Shown here piece after piece: positions 1-11,879 of a stretch of DNA of 64,000 nucleotides (positions within the stretch are counted from its first letter, which is position 1; every line of letters starts with the position of its first letter). The position numbers and the translations under genes are program-made. Source of the stretch: Kalmusia sp. IMI 367209 (taxonomy: Eukaryota; Ascomycota; Dothideomycetes; Pleosporales; Didymosphaeriaceae); NCBI GenBank assembly GCA_027946365.1, contig JAPEUQ010000013.1, positions 124,001-188,000 on the forward strand, read 5' to 3'. Under the pieces are notes generated by a model that was not told the DNA's origin, did no database searches, and worked only from the letters and a program-made list of their open reading frames with translations.

Positions 1-3000
1 AGGCGAGGCTGGGGAAGGAGAGGCTAGGCAAGTAGATGCACTTGTGATCTTTTGAGGAGGTGTTGTGTCGCGAGTTGCCCAGTGACAGGAATATAGTCAC
101 CGAATTCACGAGAAATTTGCCCCGGCTGAGGATATGGGCGGCGTGTCATACCTGAAAGAAGCCCTCGCTTCACATCGTTCACCAATTCCTGTAGCTCCGG
201 CATGACACTAGAAGTATTCCAGCCAGTATCATGCAGTGTTAAGCGAATGTGTTACCAGCAACCCCTTCATGTATAGCGCGCTCGACATAGCAGCTGGCGA
301 AATTTACTGGTAGATACTCTTCCACAGTTTTCGACGGTCTTCACATAACATGCCGTATTGGGCATTTTGAAACAGCTTATGCGGCTTGTTTATCGATGGC
401 GAATATCGACTTATTCGGAAGGCGCGTGGATTGGATACCCAGGTGGTTTTTTTGGCTTGCTTCCTTGATTTTTGCATCTGCTAGAAGTGTCTGAATGTAT
501 CGTGCTCTTACTTTCGACGACATGTACAGAGCCTATCACGTAGCCCGATAAAGTTACTGTGGGTAGAAATGAAGTCCTTAGCGTTATTGAGCAGCGTTAA
601 TGACAACGAGTTGAATACAAGAGCATTGGCGGTCTACGAACCGTAGAATGTTGTGAGTAGTGTAATTTTGCGGAATGTCGACACTGGCTAGCAGTGAGCC
701 ATGGTCCGAAAGACGCCAGATGATAGTAGCAATCTTCCACAACATGATGAAATCTAACAATCCCACGCAACACAAAATATGCACGCACCAGGAGTGGTCC
801 AATTACATTGCTTTGTGGACTCTTGAAGCGCCTAGCCGAAAGTGAATTCATGGTCCAATTTTGACACGTAGAGCATGAGCTTCGATCAGCTTAACCCACA
901 GGTTTACCCAATTATTGGAATGACAGATGTGGATAGATAAGCATACATCTGACTTTTTAACACGAACATGCCCCTGATGGTGTCTCATCGCCAAGATGAA
1001 GCTAATTTAGAAAGAACCTCTATTCTGAGTCTCAACCCTAACCGCGGTGGCTCTGCCCCGAACAACAACAACGATGCAGTCCAAGGCGTAGTATGGTCTG
1101 CCTTGAAAATAATGAACGCTCCACACTCCTGGAACAGCAGATGACAGGAATGCTTACGATCCTTACTCTTCGAATCTAAGCTCGCAATCAGGGAACACTC
1201 CTCTCGTGCGAGCTTGAGCGTCACTGGATTTGCACTGAAGGTATGCTTTGTAAAGAAGACAATCATGGAGACAAAACCTTACCATCAAGCCCTTAGGTCT
1301 CAGTCTACATTGACACTGAATATGAAGCATAAGCTAAGCACTGATAAGGACCTGCGTGGCAACTTCCGCACCCCAACTTGGACTGATCCCTGGGCCAACA
1401 AGTTCTCACCGATCTATGAAGAGTAATCAGCCCACATCCAAGCCATGCAAACACGCAATGACAGTTCTAACTCCATGGTCAAGCTACTCACAAGCATTCC
1501 CCTCCATCTACACCCCACAGGATCTACCCGCCCTCATACCCACCTCCCGTCAACTTCCAACCCGCGGCCCCGCACCACTATACTTCCAAACAGCCACTTT
1601 AACTGATCAGCAAACAACATCTCCCGATCCTCCTGCCCCGTATCTAGCCAGCCACGGCACGACTCCACGCCAACCAACCCAACCCGCTCGTGAAACATTG
1701 CTGATCTCACCACCAAGCAACGCGCACCTCACCCCCATCCAACCACACCACCTGCCCACCACACGCCAAACCATGTCCCGCCCGGCCACGTGTACAAACT
1801 CCGAAAACGAAACAACCTCGCTCGACTCCCACCTCTGGTCCACCGCCTGACATCACCACGACACCATGAAACACACAACGCGCGACGCCCACCAAGCCAG
1901 CCAGGCCCACAACTCCCGTCCACCATCACCGAGCCACCCAGCGCCCGAGAATGGGGACTAGTCCCGCTCAACATGTAGCAGAGATAGCCATCGTTGTCAC
2001 GCAGTGATCAGCAAAACGCAAGCACAGCCCTACCATGCTGAAACACGGCCGCTACGCCACGTCGACAAAAAAGCATTCGCACGGCCCGTACACTACGACG
2101 GAAGCGTGTGCAGATGCGAGCATGACATCAGCAACAGGCGTGGCAGCGCGGCTTGGGACTGTGGGGAGATGTGCGAGCGCGGCGGCAGGCATATTGCGTC
2201 GTATGAGTGCATTGCAGCAGGAAGCGGAGGCGTGCGGATGGGAGGGGCGTACATGTTGGTTGTTGGCGGCCGTTGGGGGCCCAAGGGAGCGAGGATCAAC
2301 GGAGGAAGGGCAAGGCGCACGAGGGAAGTTCCGCAGGCCATGTTGTGTGTATGTTGCGGGAGGAAGCGACCATGGGGATGCGTGCTGCTGGGAGTGCAGC
2401 AGCAGGACAGGGAGCGAAACCGATGCACTTTCACAATCACTTGTGGACGAGGAGCATACGAACAGAAGAAGAGCAGTGGAGCAATGATTAGGATTCGTTC
2501 CGTCTGAACGTAACATATTGACATATCGGGGTATTAAAGTACTGTGTGCACATCTTTGTGCAGTCGCTCAATCGCACAAACCCAAGGGCGAGCCTCTGCC
2601 AAAGCTTCCCAACCAAAAAAACGCCAAAAAGCACCAACCTTGCCGCGCTGAAACGACAGTCAAGGTTCCTTCCTGAGAAGACACAAGTCTAGATAGAGCG
2701 CCAGCGCAGAAACAGATGCCAAGCCGTATGAGATGAAACTAGACACACACAGAGAGAGAGAGAGAGAGAGAGTCGTGAGCCCGGGACGCTAAGGCATGCC
2801 ATGTTGATACAGGTGAGAAAAGGACAGTGAAGGTGGTCTGCCATGTCCGAGGCGAGTGCGAGTGAAATGACCGTCATGTTTCGCGGAGCCGGAGTCGTGC
2901 GCGTCGCATGGTGGAGATGCGATGCGGCCGGGCCCGGAATGCGAGCTGAAACACGCGGAGCCGCCTAAACGCTCTGCTCTGCGCGCTGCACCCAGCGAGC

Positions 3001-3200
3001 AGACACTAGCAGCGCGGTGCAGCCATGGCACAGGGAGAGGAAAAAGTAGAACGGCATGCAGATGGACCGAGAAGCACTGCTTGCTGCGGGCCGATTAATT
3101 TAGAATGCGATGCCTGTAGCGTTGAGTCAGCTGACGCTCGGTTTCACTTTTATGCTGTGCAACCAGCACCCGGGGGTACGCTAGCGCAGTAGGGCCAAAC
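1..3200. other. Gene-free stretch upstream of the phosducin-like gene
   Basis: I see no gene here. The longest open frames (up to about 167 codons, 1356-2516) overlap one another on both strands, are low in complexity (Thr/Pro/Ser or Arg/Gly/Cys rich) and match nothing I recognise. Two composition blocks stand out: about 1430-1980 is C/A-rich and G-poor on the + strand, and about 2130-2480 is G-rich on the same strand. A dinucleotide repeat lies at 2743-2772. The last few hundred bases would be the 3' side of the minus-strand phosducin-like gene. Confidence 0.6.
2743..2772. repeat. (AC)4(AG)11 dinucleotide microsatellite
   Basis: Direct reading shows four AC units followed without a break by eleven AG units. 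It lies outside any supported gene. Confidence 0.9.
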
Positions 3201-4062
3201 TCACCGCCTAAAAACGGTTTCCAGGCTCACGGCTGTGAGTTCAGAGTCTTTGGGAAGCTCGTCCAAGAGCGGCACCAGGCCGGCGAACTTGTCGGCGTTC
3301 TTGTATGCGATGACGGCGGGGATGCCAGCCATCTCCATCTCGGCATCCAGATAGTGCAGCTTGACGAAGCGGGTGGTGTCGTTGCGCCTTGCGACCTCGC
3401 GCATGCACTCTTCGACCAGGTTGGACGTGTCCGACTGCGGCGTGTTAGTGACGCGTTGCGTGTGTTGTGCGGGGGAGGGGGGAGAAGGTGCAACGTACCT
3501 CGTCGTCGTAGATGAAGACGACCACCACGGTATCCCGGGCGACCTTCTCAATGGCCTCGAGAAAGCCCTCGCCGTCGACACCAGGCATGTTGCCGTATAT
3601 CCGTCGGCTGGGGCTCGTTGTGCGTGACCGTATCCGCTGGCCGGCGTTCTGGAGCTCCCTCAAGCGTGCCTCCCGCCATTGCTTCATGAAGCCGTCCTCG
3701 TCGTCGTCGGACAGCTTCTCGTCATGGTAGGCGGTGACGCTGTATGTCTGGGGTGTCTGCTTCTTCCAGGTGAAGCGACGGGCCTGCTTCCTCGCCTTCT
3801 CGAAGGCGGCGGCGTCGGCAATGACGCCCTTGGGGCCGGTGTTGGCCTCGGAGCGGATTGAGGGCACGTGGTAGTTGTTGGAACGCATGGCGGAGTCCTT
3901 GGGGAGGTCGAGCTCGTCGTCGGTGTCCTGCTTCTCGTAGTAACGCTCGTCCTGCTCGTGCTCGTCGTGGTCACTGTCGTTGTGCCTGTCTTCGGGGTGG
4001 CGCGTGTCTTTGTCTTTGTCGCGGATCAACTCGTTAAATTCGTCTTGGGCAGATGAAGTCAT
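3201..4062 (-). CDS. Phosducin-like protein (G-beta-gamma/CCT co-chaperone family)
   Basis: Two exons, 4062-3499 and 3434-3201, joined by a 64-nt GT-AG intron (3498-3435), give about 265 residues. The N-terminal 90 residues are very acidic (Asp/Glu/His-rich). The middle is a charged helix (FEKARKQARRFTWKK) and the C-terminal third is a degenerate thioredoxin fold with the family signatures MPGVDGEGFLEAIEKV, VVVVFIYDDE, RFVKLHYLDAEM and GIPAVIAYKNAD. Phosducin-like proteins help fold or assemble G-protein beta subunits in the cytosol together with the CCT chaperonin; in Aspergillus and Cryphonectria such proteins (PhnA, BDM-1) act in the same pathway as G-beta. A G-beta gene lies 8 kb away, though it is not adjacent. 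The start is the first ATG and is followed directly by the acidic leader. The last codons (VFRR, stop) sit on a possible donor (GGTGAG), so a further small 3' exon cannot be excluded. Confidence 0.9.
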
Positions 4063-5230
4063 AGTGGGAAAAAGAGTGCCTGAGTCGGGCGGGCTGCTCT
4101 ATTTGTAGGTCTGGCGAGTGTATGTGCGCTGGGGGGAGGAGCTGGCCTGGCGGAGGCCGAGGATGACAGTGACAAGCTCGGCGGCGGACAGGGGGGGGGA
4201 GGCAATAATCTGAGACACGCAGGGCTGCGATTGGACGCCGGCAACGTGGGATGGGTGCTGGAGCTCGCGGTGATCAGGCCAGCAGCGATTCTGTGTGGAC
4301 GAAGGGTGGATGGGTGGAGGATGCGGTGCAAATCCTGCAACGAAGACCCTGGCAGGCCGTCCTAGGGCTGAAATACACGCGACACGGCCCTGCATCGACA
4401 GCGCCCGCACGGTAGATTGGCGAGGCCTCTGCTCGCCCTCCTGAAACACGCCCTCGACGCCGAAACGGTGGCCCACCTGTCGCTCTGTTTCCCAGCCCAC
4501 GGCCCAATCGCACGCCCCCGCCGCGCTGTGCCTCTCGCCGCGATGTGCGCATTCGAAACTTGGTCTGTTGCGGGCTCCGAATCAGCATCGTCGCCAGACG
4601 CGCACGCCAGGCTCGCCAGCAACCGATCCTCATGCGCTGCTCGTGCTCCTCGTGCTCCTCGTTCATGCGCCCGCGGTCCATCTCGAGCGGCGGACATGCA
4701 CGGCGCCTGATTCGCAGCATTTACTATAGGAACAGTCGTGTTAGGGGGCGCTGCCGCACAGACGCGCCTCGAGCCGCCCGCCCTCTGCAACAAACCCCAG
4801 CCTTCGTCTGCTATTTTGCCAAAATGTCTTCTAGAAGCCTCCTGCATCGGGACGTCGACTTTCCCCTTCGAACCGTCGCCCATGATGGGCCGGCTGCAAT
4901 AAAAATAGGGAGCACGGACGCGACAACACTGCGTCTGGGGGGTAACATATGCCACGTGCATGCATTCATTCTCGTATCCAGCCTTGGAACCACCACCAGT
5001 CCCCCCGGCACGCAGCTCCAGGTGCGTCGTACGGACATGGCGAGCGTGCGCACGTCTAATTTTACTCGTGCCAACGCCCTCGACTCCCTTTCCGGCAGCG
5101 AAACAGACGATTCTTTTCTTCTGTTCGCCTAGCACCGCAACGCTGCCACGAACCGTCATGTTCAGGAACGCGTCGGTCCTCGACAAGGTCCGCTGACCCG
5201 CCGTCTGAAGCACAGCACAGCTCAGCACAA

Positions 5231-5258
5231 CACTGCACCGCACTGCACTGCACTGCAC
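5231..5258. repeat. Short CACTG/CACCG tandem repeat
   Basis: Five near-identical pentamers (CACTG or CACCG) occur in a row in the non-coding stretch between the phosducin-like and transporter genes. Confidence 0.7.
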
Positions 5259-7197
5259 CGCGCACAGCCTGTGTCTCAAACAATGACTCCCCGACCTGCC
5301 TAGCGCGCCTGATTCGATGCTGAATCAACCCCATGCCTGCTATAATTCGCCCGCTACGACTCATTTGGGCCTCTCTGCACGGCTGCTCCCCAATGCAGCT
5401 AGCAGCACTCGTGCGCATGATTATATCATTCAACTGCTATCGTTTGTCCTAGCATATCCTGGCGACACGCCTGCACCCCTTCAGCATGATTCCATGAGAC
5501 AACAATAGCTCAGGAGCTACCTTCCTCCTCAGTCAACGAACGAACATCGCGAAATGACAGCCAACGGACTTGTAATGCGGGAAACGACAGTGCTTCGTTA
5601 TGCACGGAGATGTAAACATGGACATGCGGACACGTGGAAATGGTGAGACGAAAATGTCCGCTAAGCGCTCTATGTAGGGTCCTTCCGTTGGCGCCAGAGG
5701 CCTTACTTAGTTCTGTTCAACTCATCAATCGTCACCGCTTCCGATCATGAGATTCATTCGCGACACAGGGTCAAGCTTGGACTCGTGCTTGCAACCAGTG
5801 GAAAGATGACTGTCGTCACAGCGAACATACTCGCACTTCGCTTGCGTACTTCGAGAAGGAGTTTCAATAGGAGAATTTCTGGACGCCCGTTGCCTTTTAC
5901 ACCCACCTGGCTAGACAGCGAGGTCAAGTGGTGCAAATTCGCTGCGCACCGACGACACGCCAACGCGTCACCCCACACCTGACGTGAGGCCACTACGAAG
6001 GGCATCCCTTGCGGTGTAGCAATGCTACATTGGTATACTGACTACGCGTAATTCGTCTGCGATACGATTTTACACGTCATGCTTACCGTTCTGAGCCTAT
6101 TCCCTGATCCAGACACCGAGTGATGAACAAGCCCAAGCTTCCCATGCCGCCAGGGTCTATAAGTAAACATAGCCAGTATCAGGGTGGAAATTGTTAGATT
6201 TCATCATGCATGGTAGCTGGTTGGTGTTCGCTGTCTCGATTCTCCAAACATTCAATGTTACCGCCATGTTGACTTCAAAGCTCCTTGCAATGCCAAGCAA
6301 GCTGTCATCGTCAAACGCAGCAAGGTATTGATTTCCGTCGAACGTCTTCTCATTGCAGTAGACATCCTATGCAATCAAATCGAGGCGGCCGGGAGTTGGC
6401 GATCCAGCAACAGTCATGGCCACGGCTCACGGGAGGCGATGTGAGTTCTTGTAGCACCCCAGGTGGTTCCATAGCTCTAAGCCCCTCATCAATGTTTTGG
6501 ATCATCGCGATGATCTCGCCGAGATCGATGGCACGTATATGTGTTTATCCAAGAACCTGACGGGGACTTTCCGCGCGGCGCTCGGGCACTACTCGGCAAC
6601 GGCGGCAAGGAAAGCTTCGTTATCAACGGTCCCGACCAAACTTTGCTAGTTTAATATGAGACGAAGAGCCTTAAAAACACCGGGAAAGCTTATGGGAGTA
6701 CTTTTCCTCCAGCGCAGATCCGTTGGGACAATCGGATTGATTTCGTAGTTGCAGTTGATATCGGTGCATTGCTGACTAGGATACCCCAGAGCTGCTTGAA
6801 CGCGGTCAATATCACAACAACATGATGCTGTACATTCTAGTAAACTTGCAACTGTTCAACAAAATACGATGTTGCATACAAGACATCAAGAATTGATCGA
6901 CGGAGGCTAGTGGTAAGCTCGCTACGCCGCATCAAGTTAGCGCATTACATCACGGCGGTGTCGGAACGAAACAACGGACAGCACTCGGAAACTATGCTTG
7001 AGGCTTAAAATTATTTCCATCGCGGACCCACAATACGCCAACAAAGCTTAGAAATTGGCGGCAGAAGATTCATCCAGCTGCACGACCTACACAAGGCTCG
7101 GTGCTCGGTGTGGATCCCCAATTAACGTCCGAGATCACTATGCAAAGAGGAATCGAGGAGCGGCGGAATTGGGGTGTTGAGTAACCCTTCTGACGAC

Positions 7198-7259
7198 ATG
7201 GAGCCCCCATATGGAGCCCCAGATAGCTTTTGCAAAAAAGCATAGGCATATGGAGCCCC
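7198..7259 (+). promoter_or_regulatory. Three direct copies of ATGGAGCCCC upstream of the transporter
   Basis: Identical 10-mers start at 7198, 7211 and 7250; the last two share the longer word CATATGGAGCCCC. They end 150 bp before the transporter ATG at 7409, the usual position for fungal upstream activating elements. No known regulator site is recognised, so a regulatory role is inference from position and copy number. Confidence 0.4.
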
Positions 7260-7408
7260 GCTAAAGACGATGGGTCATCGCCACGATCCAGTCATGGGGT
7301 CCTTGTGAGAGTTTTTCCTGCCCTCGCTATACTATCCTCCGTCTGTTCTCCATTTCTACTTGGCCGTCCCTTCCATCTGAGGTAGTCAACTTCTCGACAG
7401 CCATCGAA

Positions 7409-9104
7409 ATGGGCATCTTAGCCAAAATCGAGGACCGCCCGACGCCGTCCAGCGTATACAACTGGCGCGTCTATGTCTCTGCAGCGACAGCCTCCTTCGC
7501 ATCATGCATGATCGGATACACCACCTCCTTCATCGGAACCACAGTCTCCCTTGAATCGTTCAAGGACGAGTTCGGCCTCAGCAGCATGAGCGAGTCTCAG
7601 TCGAGCTTGATCCAGGCCAATATTGTCTCCTTGTTCCAAGCTGGGGCCTTTTTCGGCTCCATCTTCGCATATTCGACTGCCTACTATCTTGGTCGGAGAA
7701 TCACGTTATGGACCTTTGTGAGCATGTTCATACTTGGAGCTTGCATTACTTTTGCCGCGATCGGTGGGAAGATCGGGCCTATGTATGCTGGACGCGTCAT
7801 TTCGGGCTTTGGAGTGGGTGGGTGCACAATGATTGTGAGTTGGTCGACAGCAGTATCACCCCTGCATCTAAACTCATACTCCCAGGTCCCGATTTACATT
7901 TCAGAAATTGCCCCTCCGGCTATACGGGGTCGGCTTGTAGGAACATACGAGCTTGGATGGCAAGTCGGAGGGCTCGTAGGCTTTTGGATCAACTACGGAA
8001 TGACCGAGAGCGTTCCATATGGTCGCAATCAGTGGCTCATTCCATTTGCGGTGCAGCTGATACCCGCTGGTGTCGTACTCATTGGTAGCTTCCTGTTCCT
8101 CCGTGAATCTCCACGTTGGCTCTGGACAAGGGGCCGGCGCGACGAAGGCATCAAGAATCTGTGTTGGCTAAGAAAGCTCGAACCCGAGGACACTTACATT
8201 CTGGAGGAGATGGAGATGATGGATCTGCAAGTCCACGACTTACCTTCTGGCTTCATCAAACCTATTCGTCTTGCTCTGACGGATAACAAGACGCTGTGGC
8301 GCTTGTTCTTGGGACACATGCTGTTCGTCCTGCAGAACTTCTCTGGCATCAACGCTATCGTAAGCCTCTCCTATACGCCTACTCATCTCACTTCTGATTT
8401 GTCTTTAGAACTACTACTCTCCTACTATCTTCGACACCATGGGCGTCTCCTCCACTAAAACAGTCAACCTAATGACTGGCCTCTTCGGCGTCATCAAGTG
8501 CATCATGACTATTCTCTGGCTGACCGTCCTCATCGACAAGCTCGGCCGTCGCACACTCTTCCTCGCCGGTGGCACTGTCGGCGCAATTTGCATGTTCATC
8601 ATCGGCGCCCTGATCGTGTCCAACCCCTCTCAATCTACTTCATCCTCCTCACTCTCTTCCCAAGGCATCGCCACCATCGTCCTCATCTACCTCTGGACAT
8701 GCGTATACATCACCTCCTGGAACGGCACTCCCTGGGTCGTCAACGCAGAAATGTTCAACCAGAGCAGCCGGAATGTCGGGCAGGTGGGCGCGAGTATGTC
8801 GAATTGGCTGTGGACTTTTGTGATTGCGAGGGTGACGCCGAATATGGTGGCCGGTATGGGGCGGAACGGATTTGGCATGTACTTCTTCTTTGGATCTGTG
8901 ACCGTCTGTGCGGTTTTCTTTACCTGGTTCCTGATCCCGGAGACGAAGAGTGTGCCGCTGGATCAGATGGATCGGCTTTTCGCCATCAAGCCTGTCCGCA
9001 AGGCCCAGCCGATTGTCATGCAGGAGATTGCCGACAACAGTATGGAGTGGTCGAAGGTCGACAGGAAGGAAGATGAGAAGGCGGATCAAATTGATGGGAT
9101 ATAA
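7409..9104 (+). CDS. qutD: MFS sugar-porter family transporter, quinate-permease (QutD/Qa-y) type
   Basis: Three exons, 7409-7834, 7886-8359 and 8409-9104, with introns of 51 and 49 nt, encode 531 residues, the usual size of fungal sugar porters. The N-terminus (EDRPTPSSVYNWRVYV, then SCMIGYTTSFIGTT) is that of the quinate permease branch. Family motifs are present in order: YYLGRR after TM2-3, VPIYISEIAPPAIRGR (the PxYxxExAPxxxRG motif after TM4), RESPRWL at about residues 215-221, QNFSGINAI in TM7, then LIDKLGRRTLF and the final PETKSVPLDQMDRLF. About twelve hydrophobic segments are visible. It should be a plasma-membrane H+ symporter for quinate or a related polyol/sugar. No other quinate-pathway (qut/qa) gene lies in the window, so the substrate is uncertain. 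Both introns are in frame if retained, but they remove non-homologous residues. It converges on the secreted-protein gene at 9261. Confidence 0.92.
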
Positions 9105-9260
9105 CCAGAGTGATTTTCTTAGTCCCCCCCAAAAAAAAGCTGAATAGACGTTTAAGTGTCCTGGTCATAAAGATAACATTTAAAAATTCACACGATATCC
9201 GACCTAATATCATCCCTACACACAACCTATGCAACACACCTCCTCGCCGTCACTCCCACT

Positions 9261-10590
9261 CTACTCCCCCGGACATGGCAAACTTGGGTCATGCCTCTCT
9301 AGCCCTGTTGTATCCGTTGGACAAATCAATCTCCCGCCTGATCCCTTCGGATACCAATTCGTACACTCTTGCACAATGCCCCAAATGCTCATATGATACG
9401 TATCCCCCGTCGTCGCATTCGTATAATACGCCCACCCGTTCCCAGCACACTGCCCTGCCACGCCGCGCACCGTGTGCGCGAGCCCTGCTCCGTCGACGGC
9501 GAGCGAGTAGAAGATATCGGTGTTGATGGCCTGCAGCTGGACGCAGGTGTTGTTGATGGTTTGGCGGAAGACGCGGCCGCCGTTGGGCCAGGCGGAGAGG
9601 TTGAACATGGGTTCTGATTCGACCGCGGTGGCAAGCTGGGAGAGGAGAGGGGGAAGGGAGGAATTAGCGGCAAAGCATTCGCGGATGGGGACTGTTGGCG
9701 ACAGTAGTCCCGCTTCTGCGGTTGAAATTACAGCGTCTTGCTGCGGTGGGGTCTCTACAGACTTAGATAAATCTGCATGTTGAACCGGCTGCTCTATTTC
9801 GACCGGTGCCGTTTCCGCTTCTCCAACGATAGCAGATCTTTGGGCGTGAGACGAATTGGCGGGACATGGTATCGCCGGGTTCTGAGATAGACCCGTGTGG
9901 TTCTGTCCTGGGCACCACAACTTACCACACGCGCTCTTTGGATACCAATTATCGCATGCGGACGTCATGACCCATCCAAACCCACCGAGCTCATTCCCCG
10001 TGTCGGGGTCCATGTAATACCCCCATCTACACCGCCGTCAGTAAATCCGACCCAAGTCCAAAAATCACACAACCATGAACTCAAGGCAGTCACTCTACTT
10101 ACCCAAAAGGCCCCCTCCCCTGCTTATCACACACCTCCTTGATCCCCCTCGCCGTAAATGCCATTGCCTTCGCAGTGATCTAAAATTGAGGCAAGTCAGT
10201 CTACATCGATACATGGAAAACACCAAGACGAGTCAAGCAAGGATCTTCTTCCTGGTGTCCCCGCAAACCCGAACCCAAATTCAAACTCACATTCAACCCC
10301 CAATCGCAGCCATCATTCAAAAATCCCACGCTCAAACACACGCCATCGATGGTAGTACGATACTCTGCCGCAGCCCCAACCGTATTCCCCTTCGTCACAG
10401 TGGCAGCTGGCTGCGTCTCGACCCAATCGAAGAACCTGGGCAGCGCCGCAAGAATAGCATCAGCAGAATAACCGTGGTCATTGTAGGAGAAGGTAACACA
10501 TTGACGGACGTGCGGCAGTGCCGGCTCCGAAGCTATAGCCAAGGGCACAGCAGCCAGGACGAGGCTAGAAAGAGCGAAGGATGAAAGCAT
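9261..10590 (-). CDS. Secreted cysteine-containing protein with two tandem homologous modules
   Basis: Exons 10590-10291, 10179-10103 and 10026-9261 (introns 111 and 76 nt) give about 380 residues. Residues 1-20 form a clear signal peptide (LSSFALSSLVLAAVPLAIAS). The mature protein is an internal duplication. Each half begins with R-x-C and a helical stretch, has a T-I-x-x-x-C-x-x-x core, and ends with a matching block: GWGYY...TG...GWVM...CDNWYPK...GKLWCPG...TGL...P-IPCP in half one, and GWAYY...TG...WGIV...CTNWYPK...GRLICPT...TGL...P-SLPCP in half two. The two are joined by a Glu/Gln/Pro/Thr linker. Several N-glycosylation sequons occur (NHT, NSS, NLS, NNT, NAT). I do not recognise the family by name; a secreted effector- or wall-type role is inference. 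Its 3' end lies 156 bp from the convergent transporter gene. Confidence 0.8.
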
Positions 10591-11879
10591 TGCGTGAAAT
10601 AGCTATTTGTTTGCTACTGGTCCTCGACGATGAAACCTCCCCTCAATGAATCGTTCAAACACTGACTTATATACCAAACGGTTTGCGGTATGCACAGAGG
10701 TCGGCCCCTCTGCAACGCTCACGTCCGCCTAGGACGACACGGTCGTATCGCAGAATAGTGCCTGCTACAGAGCGCCGTGTAACGCAAGACTTATTTTAGA
10801 GGGCCCATTTGAACAGCTTGTAGCTACGCGTCAATATACGGGGCTTGAATGTGCAGCGGGGTGCGGGCGCTATTGGTGGGTGCTGGGTAGTAATATGGAT
10901 GAATCAGATCTGCCAGATCTGGCTGCCGGGCGCCGGCTATAACGCTCGCGGTACGACGTGAACCTACACTTCATATGCGTGTTACGCCCGTAGCGATACT
11001 GGAGGAAATCAGCGAATGTTGGTGATGAGCAGCCTCGTGAAGGAAGACCCGAACGGGACGTAACACGAAGCCATCCCAAAACTCGACTCGCAGAGCAGGT
11101 ATGTGTACTTTGATGTTATTATCGCTCAGTAGCTTCGTTCGATCGGAAACGCTATGTTTTGTCACAGACAGGAAGATGACATAGGAGAATGGGAGATGAA
11201 GAGGTATGTGGGAACTAGTATCTCATGTCTTTCGCGCCAGAATGCCCGCACCACCGTGCATCATACAGGTAAAAGAAACTCCATCCACTAACTCGCCGCC
11301 AATCGCCATCTGCCACATCAATCGCATCGAACCAATTCCCCATATCACCCATAATACGAAAACATACAGGTGCCACCAGTCTTGCAAACCTCCTTCTCCC
11401 TCGGGGTGCAAAACAATGGCGGGGTTGCTTTTAAGAACCGAACAAAATGTTATCCGGGGAGAGGTAGGCTGGGTTGGAAGGGGGAATAGCAGAAGGTGCA
11501 AACACTACTGACACGCATGTGAACGCGAAAACGGCCAACCCGGAATCGAGACAATACGAGAAGGTCTCGTGTTGTCAAAAGGAAAAGAACAGGTGGTATG
11601 AGGAAGAAAATCGCAACAAAAAGAATCGGGGGCAACTCGCGTCCGTCAGATGACACGATGGATGCCTCGCTCGCCAGAGAAATGGTTGGTTATTATGTCG
11701 GTAAGAGGCTCAACGCTCAATGGCGCTGTAAAGGTCGAGATGTGGGGGTATGGTGAGAAAGCATGTAAGGTTTTGTCGTTGTCGGCCAGAAATTAAAGCA
11801 AGTTGGTGCACCCTTCGTTCAGACTTGCATCGTCGCACATTGTCATATGTTACCGCATGGTCGGGCGAGCCGATGTCGA
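10591..11879. other. Intergenic stretch, no gene seen
   Basis: This is the promoter side of the secreted-protein gene and the 3' flank of the G-beta gene, both on the minus strand. Open frames are short (at most 101 codons) and unsupported. An AT-rich 3' untranslated region for G-beta is likely just below 11880. Confidence 0.6.

Larger units (their letters stand above)
4063..7408. other. Gene-free stretch; promoter regions of both flanking genes
   Basis: No gene can be supported. Long minus-strand frames at 4362-5279 (305 codons) and 4099-4720 are Arg/Cys/Ala-rich, overlap open frames on the other strand and look like GC-biased noise. A CACTG-type repeat lies at 5231-5258. At about 6510-6660 two + frames show short protein-like stretches (around DLAEIDGTYMCLSKN, then GKESFVINGPDQTLLV) that are broken by frame changes; they may be a gene remnant but I cannot name it. 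Triplicated ATGGAGCCCC elements at 7198-7259 belong to the transporter promoter. Confidence 0.55.

Noticed and set aside
4362..5279. 305-codon minus-strand open frame
   Set aside because: Arg/Cys/Ala-rich, overlaps 195-codon and other frames on both strands, no domain or signal. Fits chance in GC-rich DNA.
7409..10590. Transporter and secreted protein as part of a quinate-use cluster
   Set aside because: No dehydroquinase, dehydrogenase or regulator is nearby, and the secreted neighbour has no link to that pathway.
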